The notes under the pieces are model-generated. The model was given only the letters and a program-made list of their open reading frames with translations. It was not told where the DNA came from and made no database searches. Shown piece by piece: positions 16,562 through 27,996 of a stretch of 50,977 nucleotides of DNA. The position numbers and the translations under genes were made by a program. The number at the start of each line of letters is the position of its first letter. Position 1 is the stretch's first letter. The stretch is from NCBI GenBank assembly GCA_025353195.1, contig JANXRC010000002.1, forward strand, positions 1 to 50,977, read 5' to 3'. The DNA comes from Rhodocyclaceae bacterium (GTDB lineage: Bacteria; Pseudomonadota; Gammaproteobacteria; Burkholderiales; Rhodocyclaceae).

Positions 16562-17959
16562 TTACTGCGCGGCTTCACCGCCGCCGAGCGCCTTGTAGAA
16601 ACTTGCTACGGTCGACAGCAACTGGCGCCGTACCGCCAGCGCCGACTGTTGCGCTGCAAAGTCTTCGCGCTGGGCGTCGAGCAATTCGAGGTGGCTGGAG
16701 ACGCCTGCCTTGTAACGCGCCTCGACCAGCACGAGGCGTCGGCTCTGGGCGGTTGCGTTGTCTTCCTGCGCCTGCAATTGCTCGGCCAACTGGCTGCGCG
16801 CCGCGAGCAGGTCGGCTATTTCGCGGAAGGCCTGCTGGATTGCCTTTTCGTACTCGGCGACGGCAATGTTCTTGCGCGCCTGTGCCAGATCGACGTTATC
16901 ACTCGCCCGGCCGGCATCGAACAGCGGCAGACGCAAGACCGGGAGGAAGCTCCAGGCGCCGCTGCCGCCACCGAACAGACCGGCAAGACCCGCACTGGCA
17001 GTGCCTGCGGCGGCGGTAAGCACTATCTTGGGCAGGAAAGCGGCGCGTGCGGCACCGATGTTCGCGTTCGCCGCGATCAGCTTCTGCTCGGCGGCGAGGA
17101 CGTCCGGACGGGCCAGCAGAACGTCGGCCGGCAGACCCACCGCGATGTCTGCGATCAAACCTTGCTGCGCCAGCTTGCGGCCATCGGCAACGGTTGGCGC
17201 AGCACCGACCAGCAGGTGCAATGCATTCTCCGCAGCGGCGTAACTGCGCGCCAGGCTGGCTGTTTCGGCACGCGCTGTCTGGAAGGCGCCGTCAGCCTGC
17301 AGATAGTCGAGGTCGCCGGCCAGACCCACGTCACGGCGACGGGAAACCAGCGCACGGGTTTCTTCACGGCTCTTGGTGGTGGCGCGGGCCAATTCCAGAC
17401 GCTCGCCGAGTTCCAGCAGGCTGAGATAGGCGTTGGCGACATCGGCTATCAGCGATAGCCGGAAAGCCTGGCGCGCGTAGTCGCTGGCCAGGAAATTGGC
17501 GCGCCCGGCGTCGTCGAGACTCTTCACCCGGCCCCAGAAGTCCAGCTCGAATGAAGCAACCGCAAAATTGATGTCGTAGCGCTGGCTGTTTTGGGGGCGG
17601 CCGGTGAGAGAAAGATCGCCAGGAGTAAGCGTGGCTGCGCGCTGAGCCGCCAGATCCACTGTCGGGAAACGATCGGCGCGAGCAATTCCGGCCAGCGCGC
17701 GCGCCTCATCGACGCGCGCCACGGCAATGCGCAAATCGCGGTTATGTTCCAGCGCGGCGGCGATCAGGTCTTGCAGACGCGGATCGGGGAAAAATGCGCG
17801 CCAGTCGGTGGCGAGCGGCGCGCCTTTCGCCGTAGCCCCGGCGCCGACTGTTGCCGGCCACGCGGCGGATACCGGCGGCTCGGGGCGCTGGTAATCAGGC
17901 GTGAACGAACAGCCAGCCAGGGCCAACGCAAGCACCAGAGGAAGTCTCTTACTCATCAT
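16562..17959 (-). CDS. RND efflux outer-membrane lipoprotein (NodT/OprM family)
   Basis: A 465-residue outer-membrane factor. The N terminus MMSKRLPLVLALALAGCSFTPDYQRPEPPV has a lipobox LAGC and the family start CxFTPDYQRP. Two repeated helical regions (ALEHNRDLRIAVARVDEARALAG and YEKAIQQAFREIADLLAARSQLAEQ) form the periplasmic barrel typical of TolC-like trimers. It is the last gene of the TetR-MFP-RND-OMF operon. GAGGAG lies just before the ATG at 17959, and its start overlaps the 3' end of the RND gene. The protein provides the exit duct for the pump; substrates are unknown. Confidence 0.93.
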   Translation of the reverse strand: MMSKRLPLVLALALAGCSFTPDYQRPEPPVSAAWPATVGAGATAKGAPLATDWRAFFPDPRLQDLIAAALEHNRDLRIAVARVDEARALAGIARADRFPTVDLAAQRAATLTPGDLSLTGRPQNSQRYDINFAVASFELDFWGRVKSLDDAGRANFLASDYARQAFRLSLIADVANAYLSLLELGERLELARATTKSREETRALVSRRRDVGLAGDLDYLQADGAFQTARAETASLARSYAAAENALHLLVGAAPTVADGRKLAQQGLIADIAVGLPADVLLARPDVLAAEQKLIAANANIGAARAAFLPKIVLTAAAGTASAGLAGLFGGGSGAWSFLPVLRLPLFDAGRASDNVDLAQARKNIAVAEYEKAIQQAFREIADLLAARSQLAEQLQAQEDNATAQSRRLVLVEARYKAGVSSHLELLDAQREDFAAQQSALAVRRQLLSTVASFYKALGGGEAAQ

Positions 17960-20900
17960 GCTTCTCCTCGTGGTGGCGGGCATGCCCGGGGAAGAAGCGT
18001 CGCACCACCACGAAAAATACCGGGACCAGGAAGACTGCCAGCGCGGTGGCGGTGAACATGCCGCCGATCACTCCGGTGCCGAGGGCATGGCGGCTGTTGG
18101 CGCCGGCGCCGGTGGACACGGCCAGCGGCAGCACGCCGAACATGAAAGCGATCGAGGTCATCAGGATCGGCCGGAAGCGCAGGCGGCAGGCTTCGAGCGT
18201 GGCTTCGATCAGGTCCTTGCCCTGCTCCTGCAAGTCGCGAGCGAACTCGATGATCAGAATCGCGTTCTTCGCCGATAGACCGATGATGGCGATCAGGCCC
18301 ACCTTGAAATAGACGTCGTTGGGCAGGCCGCGCACGGTGACGGCCAGCACGGCGCCAAAGATGCCCAACGGCACCACCAGCATGACCGCGAAGGGAATCG
18401 ACCAACTTTCGTACAGCGCGGCGAGGCAGAGGAAGACCACGATCAGCGAGACGGCGAAGAGGAAGGGCGCCTGAGTGCCGGAGAGCCGCTCCTCGGAGGA
18501 CGTACCGGACCATTCGAAGCCAACGCCGGGCGGCAACTTGCCGGCAACATCTTCCATCGCCAACAGTGCTTCGCCGGACGATCGACCGGGTGCCGGGTTG
18601 CCGGCGATCTTCATCGAGGGCAGGCCATTGTAGCGGTCGAGCTTGGGACTTCCAACGATCCATCGCGCCGTGGCGATTTCGGCCAGCGGGATCATGTCGC
18701 CGCGGGTGTTCTTGACCGGCAGCCGCAGGAGATCCTCCGGCGTGCGGCGGGTCTCCGCCTCGGCCTGCATCTGCACACGCAGGATGCGCCCCTCACGCAC
18801 GAAGTCGTTGATGTAGGCAGTACCCAAAGTCGATTGCAGCGTGTCATTGAGGTCGCTCAGGTCGATGCCGAGGGCACGCGCCTTGACCCGGTCCACGTTG
18901 AGCAGAACTTGTGGGCCGGCTTCCTGGCCTTCCGGACGGACACCGGCCAGCGCCGGGTTCTGGCTGGCCAGGCCAAGCATCATGTTGCGCGCTTCAAGCA
19001 GCTTTTCGCGCCCCAGACCAGCGCGATCCTGCAGTCGGAAATCGAAACCGCCGACGGCTGCCAGTTCGGGAATCGGCGGCACGTTGATGGCGAAGATCAT
19101 TGCCTGCTTGATGCGAAAGAAGGTCATGTTGGCGCGCTGCACGACCGACTCCGCATCATTTTCCTTGTTCGGCCGCTCGTCCCAACTCTTGAGCCGAACG
19201 AAGGTAATGGCGGCATTCTGACCGCGACCGAAAAAGGAGAAGCCGAGGACGCCGATCACGTGGGCGACTTCCTTCTGTGCCAGGTAGTGCTGCTCGACGG
19301 TCTTGAGTACCTCGAGACTCCGCTCCGTTGTCGCACCCGGCGGCAGCTGGATGATGCTGAGGAAGTAACCCTGGTCTTCGCTGGGCAGGAAGCTTCCCGG
19401 CAGCTTGGTGAACAACCAGCCGGTGGCGGACAGAATGACGGCATAGACAATGAGCCAGCGCCCCGGCTTGCCCAGCAGGCGCCGCGTGGTGTTGATGTAG
19501 CGACGAACGGTGGTGGCGAAGAAGCGGTTGAACCAGCCGAAGAAGCCGGTCGAAGGCAACACGTCGTCGCCGCCTGGCTCATGCTTGAGCAGCGTCGCGC
19601 ACAGCGCTGGTGTCAGCGTCAGCGCCATCGTGGCCGAGAAACCCATGGTCAGGATCAGCGTCACGGCGAATTGGCGGTAGATCGCACCCACCGAGCCGCC
19701 GAAAAACAGCAGGGGCACGAACACCGCCGTCAGCACCACGGTGATGGCGATGATGGCGTTGATGATCTGACCCATGGCCTTGCGCGTTGCATCCCGCGGA
19801 CTGAGACCTTCCTCGCTCATGATGCGCTCGACGTTCTCGATCACGACAATGGCATCGTCTACCACGATTGCGATGGCCAGCACCATGGCGAACAAGGTCA
19901 ACACGTTGATCGAGTAGCCCAGCAGATAGAGGCCGATCAAGGCGCCGAACAGCGACACCGGCACCACGATCGTCGGGATGAAGGTGGCGCGCACATTCTC
20001 CAGGAACAGATACATCACCAGGATGACCAGGATCATCGCCTCGATCAATGTCTTGACCACTTCGCGGATGGAGATGTCGACAAAGGTCGAGGTGTCGTAC
20101 GGCACCATCCAGTCCACACCTTTCGGGAAGTATTTGGCGAGCTCGGTCATCTTGGCGTTGACTGCCTTGGCAGTGTCGAGCGCGTTGGCGCCCGGCGTCG
20201 TGCGCACGGCGATCGCCGCAGTAGGCTGGCCATCGACGCGGGCGACAATGTTGTAGTCCTGCGCACCGAGTTCGACGCGGGCGACATCCTTCACCCGTAC
20301 CGTGGCGCCCAGCCCGTCGCTCCTGATGATGACGTTGCCGAATTCCTCGGGCGTGGACAGGCGGCCTTGCGTGATGATGGTGGCGCTATATTCCTGGCCG
20401 GGCACGGCGGGAACCTGGCCGAGCTCGCCCGTGGCGATCTGCACGTTTTGTGCGCGCACGGCTTTGGCCAGATCGCCCGGCGTCAGACCGAAGGCTTGCA
20501 GGCGCTCCGGCTTGATCCATAACCGCATCGAATACTCGGTGCCGAACAGCAGGGCTTCGCCTACGCCCGGCGTGCGCCGGATGTTTTCCAGCACGTTGGC
20601 AGCGGCGTAGCTGCCGAGAGCAACGTTGTCCAGCGTCTTGTCCGGTGAGAACAGGGAAATGAACATCAGGTAGTTGCGCGCCGACTTGACCACGGTAATA
20701 CCGAGGCGGCGCACATCTTCCGGCAGGCGCGGTTCCGCGCGCTTGATTCGGTTCTGCGTTTCCACCGAGGCGAGGTCAAGGTTGGTACCGGACTGGAATG
20801 TCAGGGTGATGGTGCCGATGTTCTGTTCGGAAGCGGAATCCATGTAGAGCAGATTCTCGATGCCGTTCAATTCCTGTTCGATCAGCGCGACTGCGGTTTC

Positions 20901-21077
20901 CTCCACCACCTTGGCCGAAGCACCGGGGTAGTTGACTGTGATGGCCAGTGCCGGCGGCGCTACGGAAGGGTAGCTCGCTACCGGCAACTGACGCAGTGCG
21001 AGGCCGCCGCCGAGCACGATGATGATGGCGATGACCCAGGCGAAGATGGGCCGGTCAATGAAGAATTTTGGGATCAT
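17949..21077 (-). CDS. RND multidrug efflux permease (HAE1/AcrB family)
   Basis: A 1,042-residue inner-membrane pump, the usual AcrB/MexB length. It starts MIPKFFIDRPIFAWVIAIIIVLGGG (TM1) and has two large periplasmic loops. The TM4 proton-relay pair is visible as AIAIVVDDAIVVIENVERIM, and the second half repeats the fold (GLSAKNAILIIEFARDLQEQG with the conserved lysine). HAE1 members export hydrophobic or amphiphilic compounds by proton antiport in complex with the adaptor and outer-membrane factor encoded on either side. It begins 3 bp after the adaptor stop. The C terminus ends HARHHEEKHDE, a short His/Glu-rich tail. Confidence 0.96.
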   Translation of the reverse strand: MIPKFFIDRPIFAWVIAIIIVLGGGLALRQLPVASYPSVAPPALAITVNYPGASAKVVEETAVALIEQELNGIENLLYMDSASEQNIGTITLTFQSGTNLDLASVETQNRIKRAEPRLPEDVRRLGITVVKSARNYLMFISLFSPDKTLDNVALGSYAAANVLENIRRTPGVGEALLFGTEYSMRLWIKPERLQAFGLTPGDLAKAVRAQNVQIATGELGQVPAVPGQEYSATIITQGRLSTPEEFGNVIIRSDGLGATVRVKDVARVELGAQDYNIVARVDGQPTAAIAVRTTPGANALDTAKAVNAKMTELAKYFPKGVDWMVPYDTSTFVDISIREVVKTLIEAMILVILVMYLFLENVRATFIPTIVVPVSLFGALIGLYLLGYSINVLTLFAMVLAIAIVVDDAIVVIENVERIMSEEGLSPRDATRKAMGQIINAIIAITVVLTAVFVPLLFFGGSVGAIYRQFAVTLILTMGFSATMALTLTPALCATLLKHEPGGDDVLPSTGFFGWFNRFFATTVRRYINTTRRLLGKPGRWLIVYAVILSATGWLFTKLPGSFLPSEDQGYFLSIIQLPPGATTERSLEVLKTVEQHYLAQKEVAHVIGVLGFSFFGRGQNAAITFVRLKSWDERPNKENDAESVVQRANMTFFRIKQAMIFAINVPPIPELAAVGGFDFRLQDRAGLGREKLLEARNMMLGLASQNPALAGVRPEGQEAGPQVLLNVDRVKARALGIDLSDLNDTLQSTLGTAYINDFVREGRILRVQMQAEAETRRTPEDLLRLPVKNTRGDMIPLAEIATARWIVGSPKLDRYNGLPSMKIAGNPAPGRSSGEALLAMEDVAGKLPPGVGFEWSGTSSEERLSGTQAPFLFAVSLIVVFLCLAALYESWSIPFAVMLVVPLGIFGAVLAVTVRGLPNDVYFKVGLIAIIGLSAKNAILIIEFARDLQEQGKDLIEATLEACRLRFRPILMTSIAFMFGVLPLAVSTGAGANSRHALGTGVIGGMFTATALAVFLVPVFFVVVRRFFPGHARHHEEKHDE

Positions 21078-21080
21078 GAC

Positions 21081-22232
21081 TTACTTCTTTGCTTCGTCAG
21101 GCTTGGCGCTGGGGGCCACCGCCGGTGCGGCTGGGGGTTCTGCCAGCAACGGTGCGCCCGAAGTCCAGGGCATCGGCTTCACCACCGCTCCCGGTCTGGC
21201 CTTCTGCAAACCATTGACGATCACCTGCTCACCACCTTTCAGCCCATCGTCAACAATGAAGTCGCCGCCGGACATGGTGCTGGTCTTGATCGGCCGCGGC
21301 ACAACCTTGCCCTCGGCGTCGACCGTCATAACGAACTGGCCCTGGGCACCACCCTGAACGGCGCGTTGCGGGACGCGGATCGCGGCATCCAGTTGCGTCT
21401 GCGGAAAACGCACGCGGACAAAGGTGCCGGGGAGCAGGTCGCGGCGCGGATTGGGGAACTCGGCGCGCAAGACAACGGCACCGCTGCTCGGATCGACGGC
21501 CAGATCAGCGAACTGGAGGCGGCCCTTCTCCGGATAAACGGAACCATCTTCCAGCACGAGTTCGACCTTGGCAGCATCAGCTTTCTTCTGCTTGCCACTC
21601 TTGACTGCCTGCTGCAGGCGCAACAGATCGGAATAGGACTGCGAAAACTCGACGCGGATCGGATCGAGTTGCTCGATGGTGACCAGATGCGTGGCCTCGC
21701 CCTTGCCGACCAGAGCACCCTCGGTGACCAGCGCACGGCCGATGCGTCCGGAAATCGGCGCTGGCGGAACGGCGTTCTCGAGGTCCAGCCTGGCTTTCGC
21801 CGCGGCTGCTTCGGCCTGCTTGACGCGCGCCTGGGCCGCGTCGAATTCCTGCTGGCTGACCGCTTTGATTTCGAGCAGCGGGGTATAGCGGGCGAAGACG
21901 GCTTTTGCCGCCGCGAGATCCGCCTCTGCCGCCGCCGCCTGTGCCTGGTAGGTACGGGCGTCGATCCGAAACAGCGGCGTGCCGGCGACGACGTCCGTGC
22001 CTTCGGCGAACAGACGCTTCTCCACAACCCCTTCGACGCGAGCCCTTACTTGGGCGGAACGAACCGCCTGCAGTCGGCCGGGCAGATCCTGACTGATGAT
22101 CGCGCTGGCGGCGGCAACAGTGATTACGTCCACTTCGGGTGGCGGCATCCCGGCTCCGGGTGGGCCACTTTTTCCACCGTCGCCGCAAGCGGTGAGGAAT
22201 GGAAGCAACAGCAGAAGGATGTTTTTTCTCAT
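21081..22232 (-). CDS. RND periplasmic adaptor (membrane fusion) lipoprotein
   Basis: A 383-residue membrane fusion protein. MRKNILLLLLPFLTACGDGG is a lipoprotein signal with lipobox LTAC. The lipoyl/barrel-sandwich halves (VRARVEGVVEKRLFAEGTDVVAGTPLFRID and APISGRIGRALVTEGALVGKG) flank an alpha-helical hairpin (TYQAQAAAAEADLAAAKAVFARY), followed by a beta-barrel (GTFVRVRFPQTQLDAAIRVPQRAV). It bridges the RND pump and outer-membrane channel. Its ATG overlaps the stop of the TetR gene (ATGA), so repressor and pump are translationally linked. The C-terminal tail is rich in Ala/Pro. Confidence 0.94.
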   Translation of the reverse strand: MRKNILLLLLPFLTACGDGGKSGPPGAGMPPPEVDVITVAAASAIISQDLPGRLQAVRSAQVRARVEGVVEKRLFAEGTDVVAGTPLFRIDARTYQAQAAAAEADLAAAKAVFARYTPLLEIKAVSQQEFDAAQARVKQAEAAAAKARLDLENAVPPAPISGRIGRALVTEGALVGKGEATHLVTIEQLDPIRVEFSQSYSDLLRLQQAVKSGKQKKADAAKVELVLEDGSVYPEKGRLQFADLAVDPSSGAVVLRAEFPNPRRDLLPGTFVRVRFPQTQLDAAIRVPQRAVQGGAQGQFVMTVDAEGKVVPRPIKTSTMSGGDFIVDDGLKGGEQVIVNGLQKARPGAVVKPMPWTSGAPLLAEPPAAPAVAPSAKPDEAKK

Positions 22233-22867
22233 GGGACGCTCCGTTGGGGGGCGGGATTGGAATGGGAAATTTCGGACGCAAAGGCGCGCAGGTAACAGTC
22301 AACCAATTGTGCGACGCGGGCAGGATCAGGCTCCGGCGGCGATTCGCCGGACAGCAGGAAGTGGCTGCGTTCGGCCCCAACCAGCATTGACAACAAGGTG
22401 GTGGTGGCGAATTCGGAATCCGCCGGACGCAGCTCGCCGCGGTCCATGGCTTCCTGCAGGACGCCACGCAGGCGGGCGGCGGTCTGGGCGGGGCCGGTGC
22501 GATAGAAGGTGGCGGCAAGTTCGGGAAAGCGCTTCGACTCGGCAACCAGGGCTCTGTAAAAACCCAGCCCTTCGCTACTCAGCGCCTTGGCGCGGAAGGC
22601 AATGCCGAAGCGGAGCAAGCGCTCACGCAAGCCTTCTGCCTTGCCATCCAGCGTGACCAGCAAGGCGGCTGTGGCTTGCTTGATGACTTCGCCAAACAAG
22701 TCGGCCTTTGATGGAAAGTGGTTGTAGAGGGTTTGCCGCGCGACGTTGGCGCGCACCGCAACGCGCTCGATACTGGCGCGGTAGCCTTCTTCAATGAAGA
22801 CCTCGGTCGCAGCCTGAATCAAGCGCGAGTGGCAATCGGACGGGTCGTGATCGGCGAGCAGAACCAC
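22229..22867 (-). CDS. TetR/AcrR family repressor of the efflux operon
   Basis: A 212-residue regulator. The N-terminal helix-turn-helix domain reads LIQAATEVFIEEGYRASIERVAVRANVARQTLYNHFPSKADLF, the classic TetR pattern; the rest is a ligand-binding helical domain (ALSSEGLGFYRALVAESKRFPELAATFYRTGP). The start is GTG at 22867 with no strong Shine-Dalgarno visible. It is the first gene of the efflux operon rather than divergent to it, so binding to the palindrome just upstream would regulate both itself and the pump. The inducer is unknown. Confidence 0.92.
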   Translation of the reverse strand: MVLLADHDPSDCHSRLIQAATEVFIEEGYRASIERVAVRANVARQTLYNHFPSKADLFGEVIKQATAALLVTLDGKAEGLRERLLRFGIAFRAKALSSEGLGFYRALVAESKRFPELAATFYRTGPAQTAARLRGVLQEAMDRGELRPADSEFATTTLLSMLVGAERSHFLLSGESPPEPDPARVAQLVDCYLRAFASEISHSNPAPQRSVP

Positions 22868-22880
22868 AGAAAGAAAAGGA

Positions 22881-22903
22881 TTAGACTGGACAGTCTAGTC
22901 TAA
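22881..22903 (-). promoter_or_regulatory. operator candidate for the TetR repressor
   Basis: TTAGACT and AGTCTAA are perfect complements spanning 23 bp, with a nested AGACTG-GA-CAGTCT. It lies 14 bp upstream of the tetR start codon, where a repressor would block transcription of the whole efflux operon. Confidence 0.65.
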
Positions 22904-22978
22904 CTGCAATTCGAGGTCATGCCAAGCGCGAAGCGGCGGGAAGTTGTGGCATTGAATACCAACGCCCGCTGCACAAAC

Positions 22979-23005
22979 AAAAAGGCAGCCGAAGCTGCCT
23001 TTTTT
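22979..23005 (-). terminator. intrinsic terminator of the atp operon
   Basis: GGCAGC-CGAA-GCTGCC is flanked by A and T tracts on both sides, so it can act in either direction. It lies just past the atpC stop on the minus strand and separates the ATP synthase operon from the efflux operon promoter. Confidence 0.9.
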
Positions 23006-23019
23006 GATTCTACCGGCGC

Positions 23020-23442
23020 TTAGTGTCTCAGCTTGCGCAAACGATCGATGGCGGCAAGCTGGGCAATGGCTTCGGCCAGTTCGGCCTGGGCGCGGGCATA
23101 GTCCATCGCCGAGCCGCGATTGACCATCGCTTCCTCGGCCATCTTCTTCGCTTCCATCGCTTTGGCCTGATCAAGGTCCGCACCGCGAATCGCGGTATCC
23201 GCCAGCACGGTCACCAGACCCGGTTGCACCTCGAGCAGACCGCCGGCGACAAAAATCAGCTCTTCCTTGTCGCCTGGCATCTTGATGCGAACCGCACCCG
23301 GCTTGATGCGGGTCATCAGCGGCATATGGCCAGGCAGAATGCCCAACTCGCCAGCCTCGCCCGGCAGGACGACGAATTCCGCCAAGCCGGAAAAAATCAA
23401 CTCCTCGGCGCTAACGACGTCCACATGAATAGTCATGGCCAT
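23020..23442 (-). CDS. atpC: F1Fo ATP synthase subunit epsilon
   Basis: A 140-residue epsilon subunit: an N-terminal beta-sandwich ([48 protein letters not shown]) and a C-terminal helical hairpin ([19 protein letters not shown]). It couples rotation to F1 and can inhibit ATP hydrolysis. A good AAGAGG precedes the ATG. It is the last gene of atpIBEFHAGDC, followed by a terminator. An 81-bp spacer with a short direct repeat separates it from atpD. Confidence 0.97.
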   Translation of the reverse strand: MAMTIHVDVVSAEELIFSGLAEFVVLPGEAGELGILPGHMPLMTRIKPGAVRIKMPGDKEELIFVAGGLLEVQPGLVTVLADTAIRGADLDQAKAMEAKKMAEEAMVNRGSAMDYARAQAELAEAIAQLAAIDRLRKLRH

Positions 23443-23496
23443 TAATTACCTCTTTTGTAATCGCGGATCGAAAGCCGTGAGTCGCGCGATCTCTCG

Positions 23497-23522
23497 CCTG
23501 TCGACTCGCGACTGTCCACTCG
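23497..23522. repeat. 12-bp direct repeat in the atpD-atpC spacer
   Basis: CTGTCGACTCGC (23497-23508) and CTGTCCACTCGC (23511-23522) differ at one base and are 2 bp apart, directly after the atpD stop in transcript terms. More GACTC/GAGTC motifs lie nearby (GTGAGTCGCGCG). Confidence 0.55.
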
Positions 23523-23523
23523 C

Positions 23524-24984
<1,461 letters not shown>

Positions 24985-25866
24985 TCATCCCGCAATGGCC
25001 GCTGCGCCACCAACGATCTCGGAGATCTCCTTGGTAATCGCTGCCTGACGCGCCTTGTTGTACACCAGCTGCAATTCCTTGATCACGCTGCCTGCATTGT
25101 CTGTTGCCGCTTTCATCGCCACCATGCGCGCCGACTGCTCGGAGGCCATGTTCTCGGCCACGCCCTGATAAATCAGGGCCTCGACATAGCGCACCAGCAA
25201 TTCGTCAATCACGGTTTGCGCGTCGGGCTCGTAGAGGTAATCCCAGCTGCGATCCGGAGTCCCCATGCGCTCGCCTGACAGCGGCAGCAGCGGCTCGATC
25301 ACCGGCTCCTGCTTCATGGTATTGACGAAACGGGTGTAGGCGATATGCACCGCATCCAGCTCGCCGGCCTGGAAGGCATCGATCATCACCTTCATCGGGC
25401 CGATCAGCTTTTCCAGATGTGGGGTGTCACCCAGATGGGTGACCTGCGAAATTACGTTGGCACCCATGCGCTGCATGAAACCCAGGCCCTTGTTGCCGAT
25501 GCACGTCACGCGAATATCGGTGGCGCCGTTGGTCTCCCACTGGCGCATCGTATTCAGCGCCTGCCGCAGGATATTGGTGTTGAGGCCACCGCAGAGGCCC
25601 TTGTCCGTCGTCACCACAATCAGGCCGACGCGCTTGACTACCGCCACCTTGGTCCGGCTCAGGAAGGCATGGCGATACTCGGTCACATTGGCCTGGGAAA
25701 GATTCGCCGCCAGGCGACGGATCTTTTCGCTATAAGGACGGGCGGCACGCATCCGATCCTGCGCCTTGCGCATTTTGGATGCGGCGACCATCTCCATGGC
25801 CTTGGTGATCTTGCGCGTGTTCTGGACGCTCTTGATCTTGCTGCGGATCTCTTGACTGCCTGCCAT
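24985..25866 (-). CDS. atpG: F1Fo ATP synthase subunit gamma
   Basis: A 293-residue central-shaft subunit. The N-terminal helix [39 protein letters not shown] and the C-terminal helix [38 protein letters not shown] form the coiled-coil rotor inside the alpha3beta3 ring, and [12 protein letters not shown] is the family signature. It transmits c-ring rotation to the catalytic sites. It sits between atpA (26 bp gap) and atpD (60 bp gap). Confidence 0.98.
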   Translation of the reverse strand: MAGSQEIRSKIKSVQNTRKITKAMEMVAASKMRKAQDRMRAARPYSEKIRRLAANLSQANVTEYRHAFLSRTKVAVVKRVGLIVVTTDKGLCGGLNTNILRQALNTMRQWETNGATDIRVTCIGNKGLGFMQRMGANVISQVTHLGDTPHLEKLIGPMKVMIDAFQAGELDAVHIAYTRFVNTMKQEPVIEPLLPLSGERMGTPDRSWDYLYEPDAQTVIDELLVRYVEALIYQGVAENMASEQSARMVAMKAATDNAGSVIKELQLVYNKARQAAITKEISEIVGGAAAIAG

Positions 25867-25892
25867 GATCGCTCCCCGTCAGCGGTTCGTGA

Positions 25893-27431
25893 TCAGGACC
25901 AGGACTTCTTGAACTCGGTCACCGCGGCCTTGAGTTGGGCCTCGGCATCCTTGTCCAGATCCTTGGTGGTTTCGATCTTGCTCATCAGATCCGCATACTT
26001 ATGGTGCATGTACTGATGCAACTCGGCTTCGAAAGGGAGGATGCGGGTCACATCGATGTCGTCCATGAAGCCTTCGTTGGAAGCGTACAGCGTGACGGCC
26101 ATTTCGGCGACGGACAAGGGCGCGTACTGCAATTGCTTCATCAACTCGGTCACCCGGCGGCCGCGCTCGAGCTGCTTGCGGGTCGCTTCGTCCAGATCCG
26201 ACGCGAACTGGGCAAAGGCCGCCAGTTCGCGATACTGGGCAAGAGCCAAACGGACACCGCCGCCGAGCTTCTTGATGGCCTTGGTCTGAGCCGCGCCACC
26301 GACGCGCGACACCGAGACGCCGGCATTCATGGCCGGCCGGATACCGGCGTTGAACAGGTCGGTTTCGAGGAAGATCTGCCCGTCAGTGATCGAAATCACG
26401 TTGGTCGGTACGAAAGCGGAGACGTCACCGGCCTGGGTCTCAATGATAGGCAACGCGGTCAGCGAGCCGGTCTTGCCCTTGACTTCGCCGTTGGTCAGCT
26501 TTTCGACCCAGGCTTCGGACACGCGAGCGGCGCGCTCAAGGAGTCGCGAGTGCAGATAGAACACGTCGCCGGGGTAGGCTTCACGACCGGGCGGACGGCG
26601 CAGCAACAGCGAGATCTGGCGATAGGCCCAGGCCTGCTTGGTCAGATCGTCATAAATGATCAGCGCATCCATGCCGCGATCGCGGAAATACTCGCCCATC
26701 GAACAGCCGGTGTAGGGTGCAATGAACTGCGTCGCCGCGGAGTCGGAGGCCGTCGCTGCCACCACGATGGTGTATTCCATCGCGCCGTGTTCGGTGAGTT
26801 TGCGCACTACGTTGGCGACGGTCGAAGCCTTCTGGCCGATCGCGACGTAGATGCAGAACATGTTCTGCCCCTTCTGGTTGATGATCGCGTCGACTGCTAC
26901 CGCCGTCTTGCCGGTCTGGCGGTCGCCAATGATCAACTCGCGCTGGCCGCGGCCGACCGGAACCATCGAGTCAACGGCCTTGAGGCCGGTCTGCACCGGT
27001 TGCGACACCGACTTGCGCCAGATCACGCCGGGCGCAACCTTTTCGATCTTGTCGCTAAGCTTGGCGTTGATCGGGCCCTTGCCGTCGATCGGCTCGCCCA
27101 GCGCATTGACAACGCGACCGAGCAGTTCGGGACCGACCGGCACTTCGAGAATGCGGCCGGTGCACTTGACCGTGTCGCCTTCGGTAATGTGCTCATAGTC
27201 ACCGAGTACCACGGCGCCAACAGAGTCGCGCTCCAGGTTCAAGGCAAGGCCAAAGGTGTTGCCGGGAAACTCCAGCATTTCGCCCTGCATCACGTCGGTC
27301 AGACCATGAATGCGGCAGATGCCGTCAGTGACCGATACCACGGTGCCCTCGTTGCGGGCGGTGGCAGCCAGCTGCATGTTTTGGATCCGGCTCTTGATCA
27401 GGTCGCTGATTTCGGATGGATTGAGATTCAT
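25893..27431 (-). CDS. atpA: F1Fo ATP synthase subunit alpha
   Basis: A 512-residue non-catalytic nucleotide-binding subunit. Walker A is seen as [15 protein letters not shown] (about residue 169), and the signature as [23 protein letters not shown] near residue 365. The N-terminal [14 protein letters not shown] helix contacts the delta subunit of the stator. It lies 10 bp from atpH and heads the F1 part of the operon. Length and motifs are ordinary for proteobacteria. Confidence 0.98.
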   Translation of the reverse strand: MNLNPSEISDLIKSRIQNMQLAATARNEGTVVSVTDGICRIHGLTDVMQGEMLEFPGNTFGLALNLERDSVGAVVLGDYEHITEGDTVKCTGRILEVPVGPELLGRVVNALGEPIDGKGPINAKLSDKIEKVAPGVIWRKSVSQPVQTGLKAVDSMVPVGRGQRELIIGDRQTGKTAVAVDAIINQKGQNMFCIYVAIGQKASTVANVVRKLTEHGAMEYTIVVAATASDSAATQFIAPYTGCSMGEYFRDRGMDALIIYDDLTKQAWAYRQISLLLRRPPGREAYPGDVFYLHSRLLERAARVSEAWVEKLTNGEVKGKTGSLTALPIIETQAGDVSAFVPTNVISITDGQIFLETDLFNAGIRPAMNAGVSVSRVGGAAQTKAIKKLGGGVRLALAQYRELAAFAQFASDLDEATRKQLERGRRVTELMKQLQYAPLSVAEMAVTLYASNEGFMDDIDVTRILPFEAELHQYMHHKYADLMSKIETTKDLDKDAEAQLKAAVTEFKKSWS

Positions 27432-27441
27432 GGAATTGCTC

Positions 27442-27990
27442 CTAGTTCTTTAGCGCGGTGGCCATCGCGGCAAGCTTGCCGCGGACCGAGGCGTCAATCA
27501 CTTCATCGCCGACGGCAATGCGCACGCCACCGATAAGTTCGGCATCGACCTTGACGGTCGCCTGGATCTTGCACCCGAACTTGCGTTCGAGATCGCCCAC
27601 GAGAGTTTTCAGCGTGGCTTCATCGAGGACGAAGGCCGAGGTGATCTCGGCATCCTTGACACCCTCATGACCATGCTTGAGCTCATTGAAGAGTTCGCTG
27701 ATCTCGGGAAGGACGATGAGACGGTCGTTTTCCGCCAGCACACGGACGAAGCTCTGCTGATCGGCCGACAAGCCGGACTTGTTGTCAGCGGCAGCCACAT
27801 CGAGACAGAGCTGCGCCAGTTGGGCAGGGCTCAGGCGCGGATTGCCGATGCACTCTTCCATTTCCGGACGAGCCGCCACAGCGGAAAGCCGCGAGAGCAC
27901 ATCGGACCAGGCCGCAAGCGCGTTTCCGCTCCTGGCCAGCTGGAATGCGGCCTCGGCATAGGGACGTGCAAGGGTGACGTTTTCGGCCAT
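27442..27990 (-). CDS. atpH: F1Fo ATP synthase subunit delta
   Basis: A 182-residue OSCP/delta stator subunit. The N-terminal helical bundle ([31 protein letters not shown]) binds the alpha N termini. The C-terminal region ([43 protein letters not shown]) contains the conserved GGxxxxxGDxxxDxSxxxKL signature. It connects F1 to the b subunits. It begins 6 bp after the atpF stop. Confidence 0.97.
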   Translation of the reverse strand: MAENVTLARPYAEAAFQLARSGNALAAWSDVLSRLSAVAARPEMEECIGNPRLSPAQLAQLCLDVAAADNKSGLSADQQSFVRVLAENDRLIVLPEISELFNELKHGHEGVKDAEITSAFVLDEATLKTLVGDLERKFGCKIQATVKVDAELIGGVRIAVGDEVIDASVRGKLAAMATALKN

Positions 27991-27996
27991 GGCTGC

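Noticed and set aside
18834-20522. 562-residue plus-strand ORF opposite the RND permease
   Set aside because: Antisense shadow rich in His/Asp/Gln/Arg, without domain features; the RND pump on the other strand is unmistakable.
25935-27536. 533-residue plus-strand ORF opposite atpA
   Set aside because: Antisense shadow of a highly conserved ATP synthase gene.
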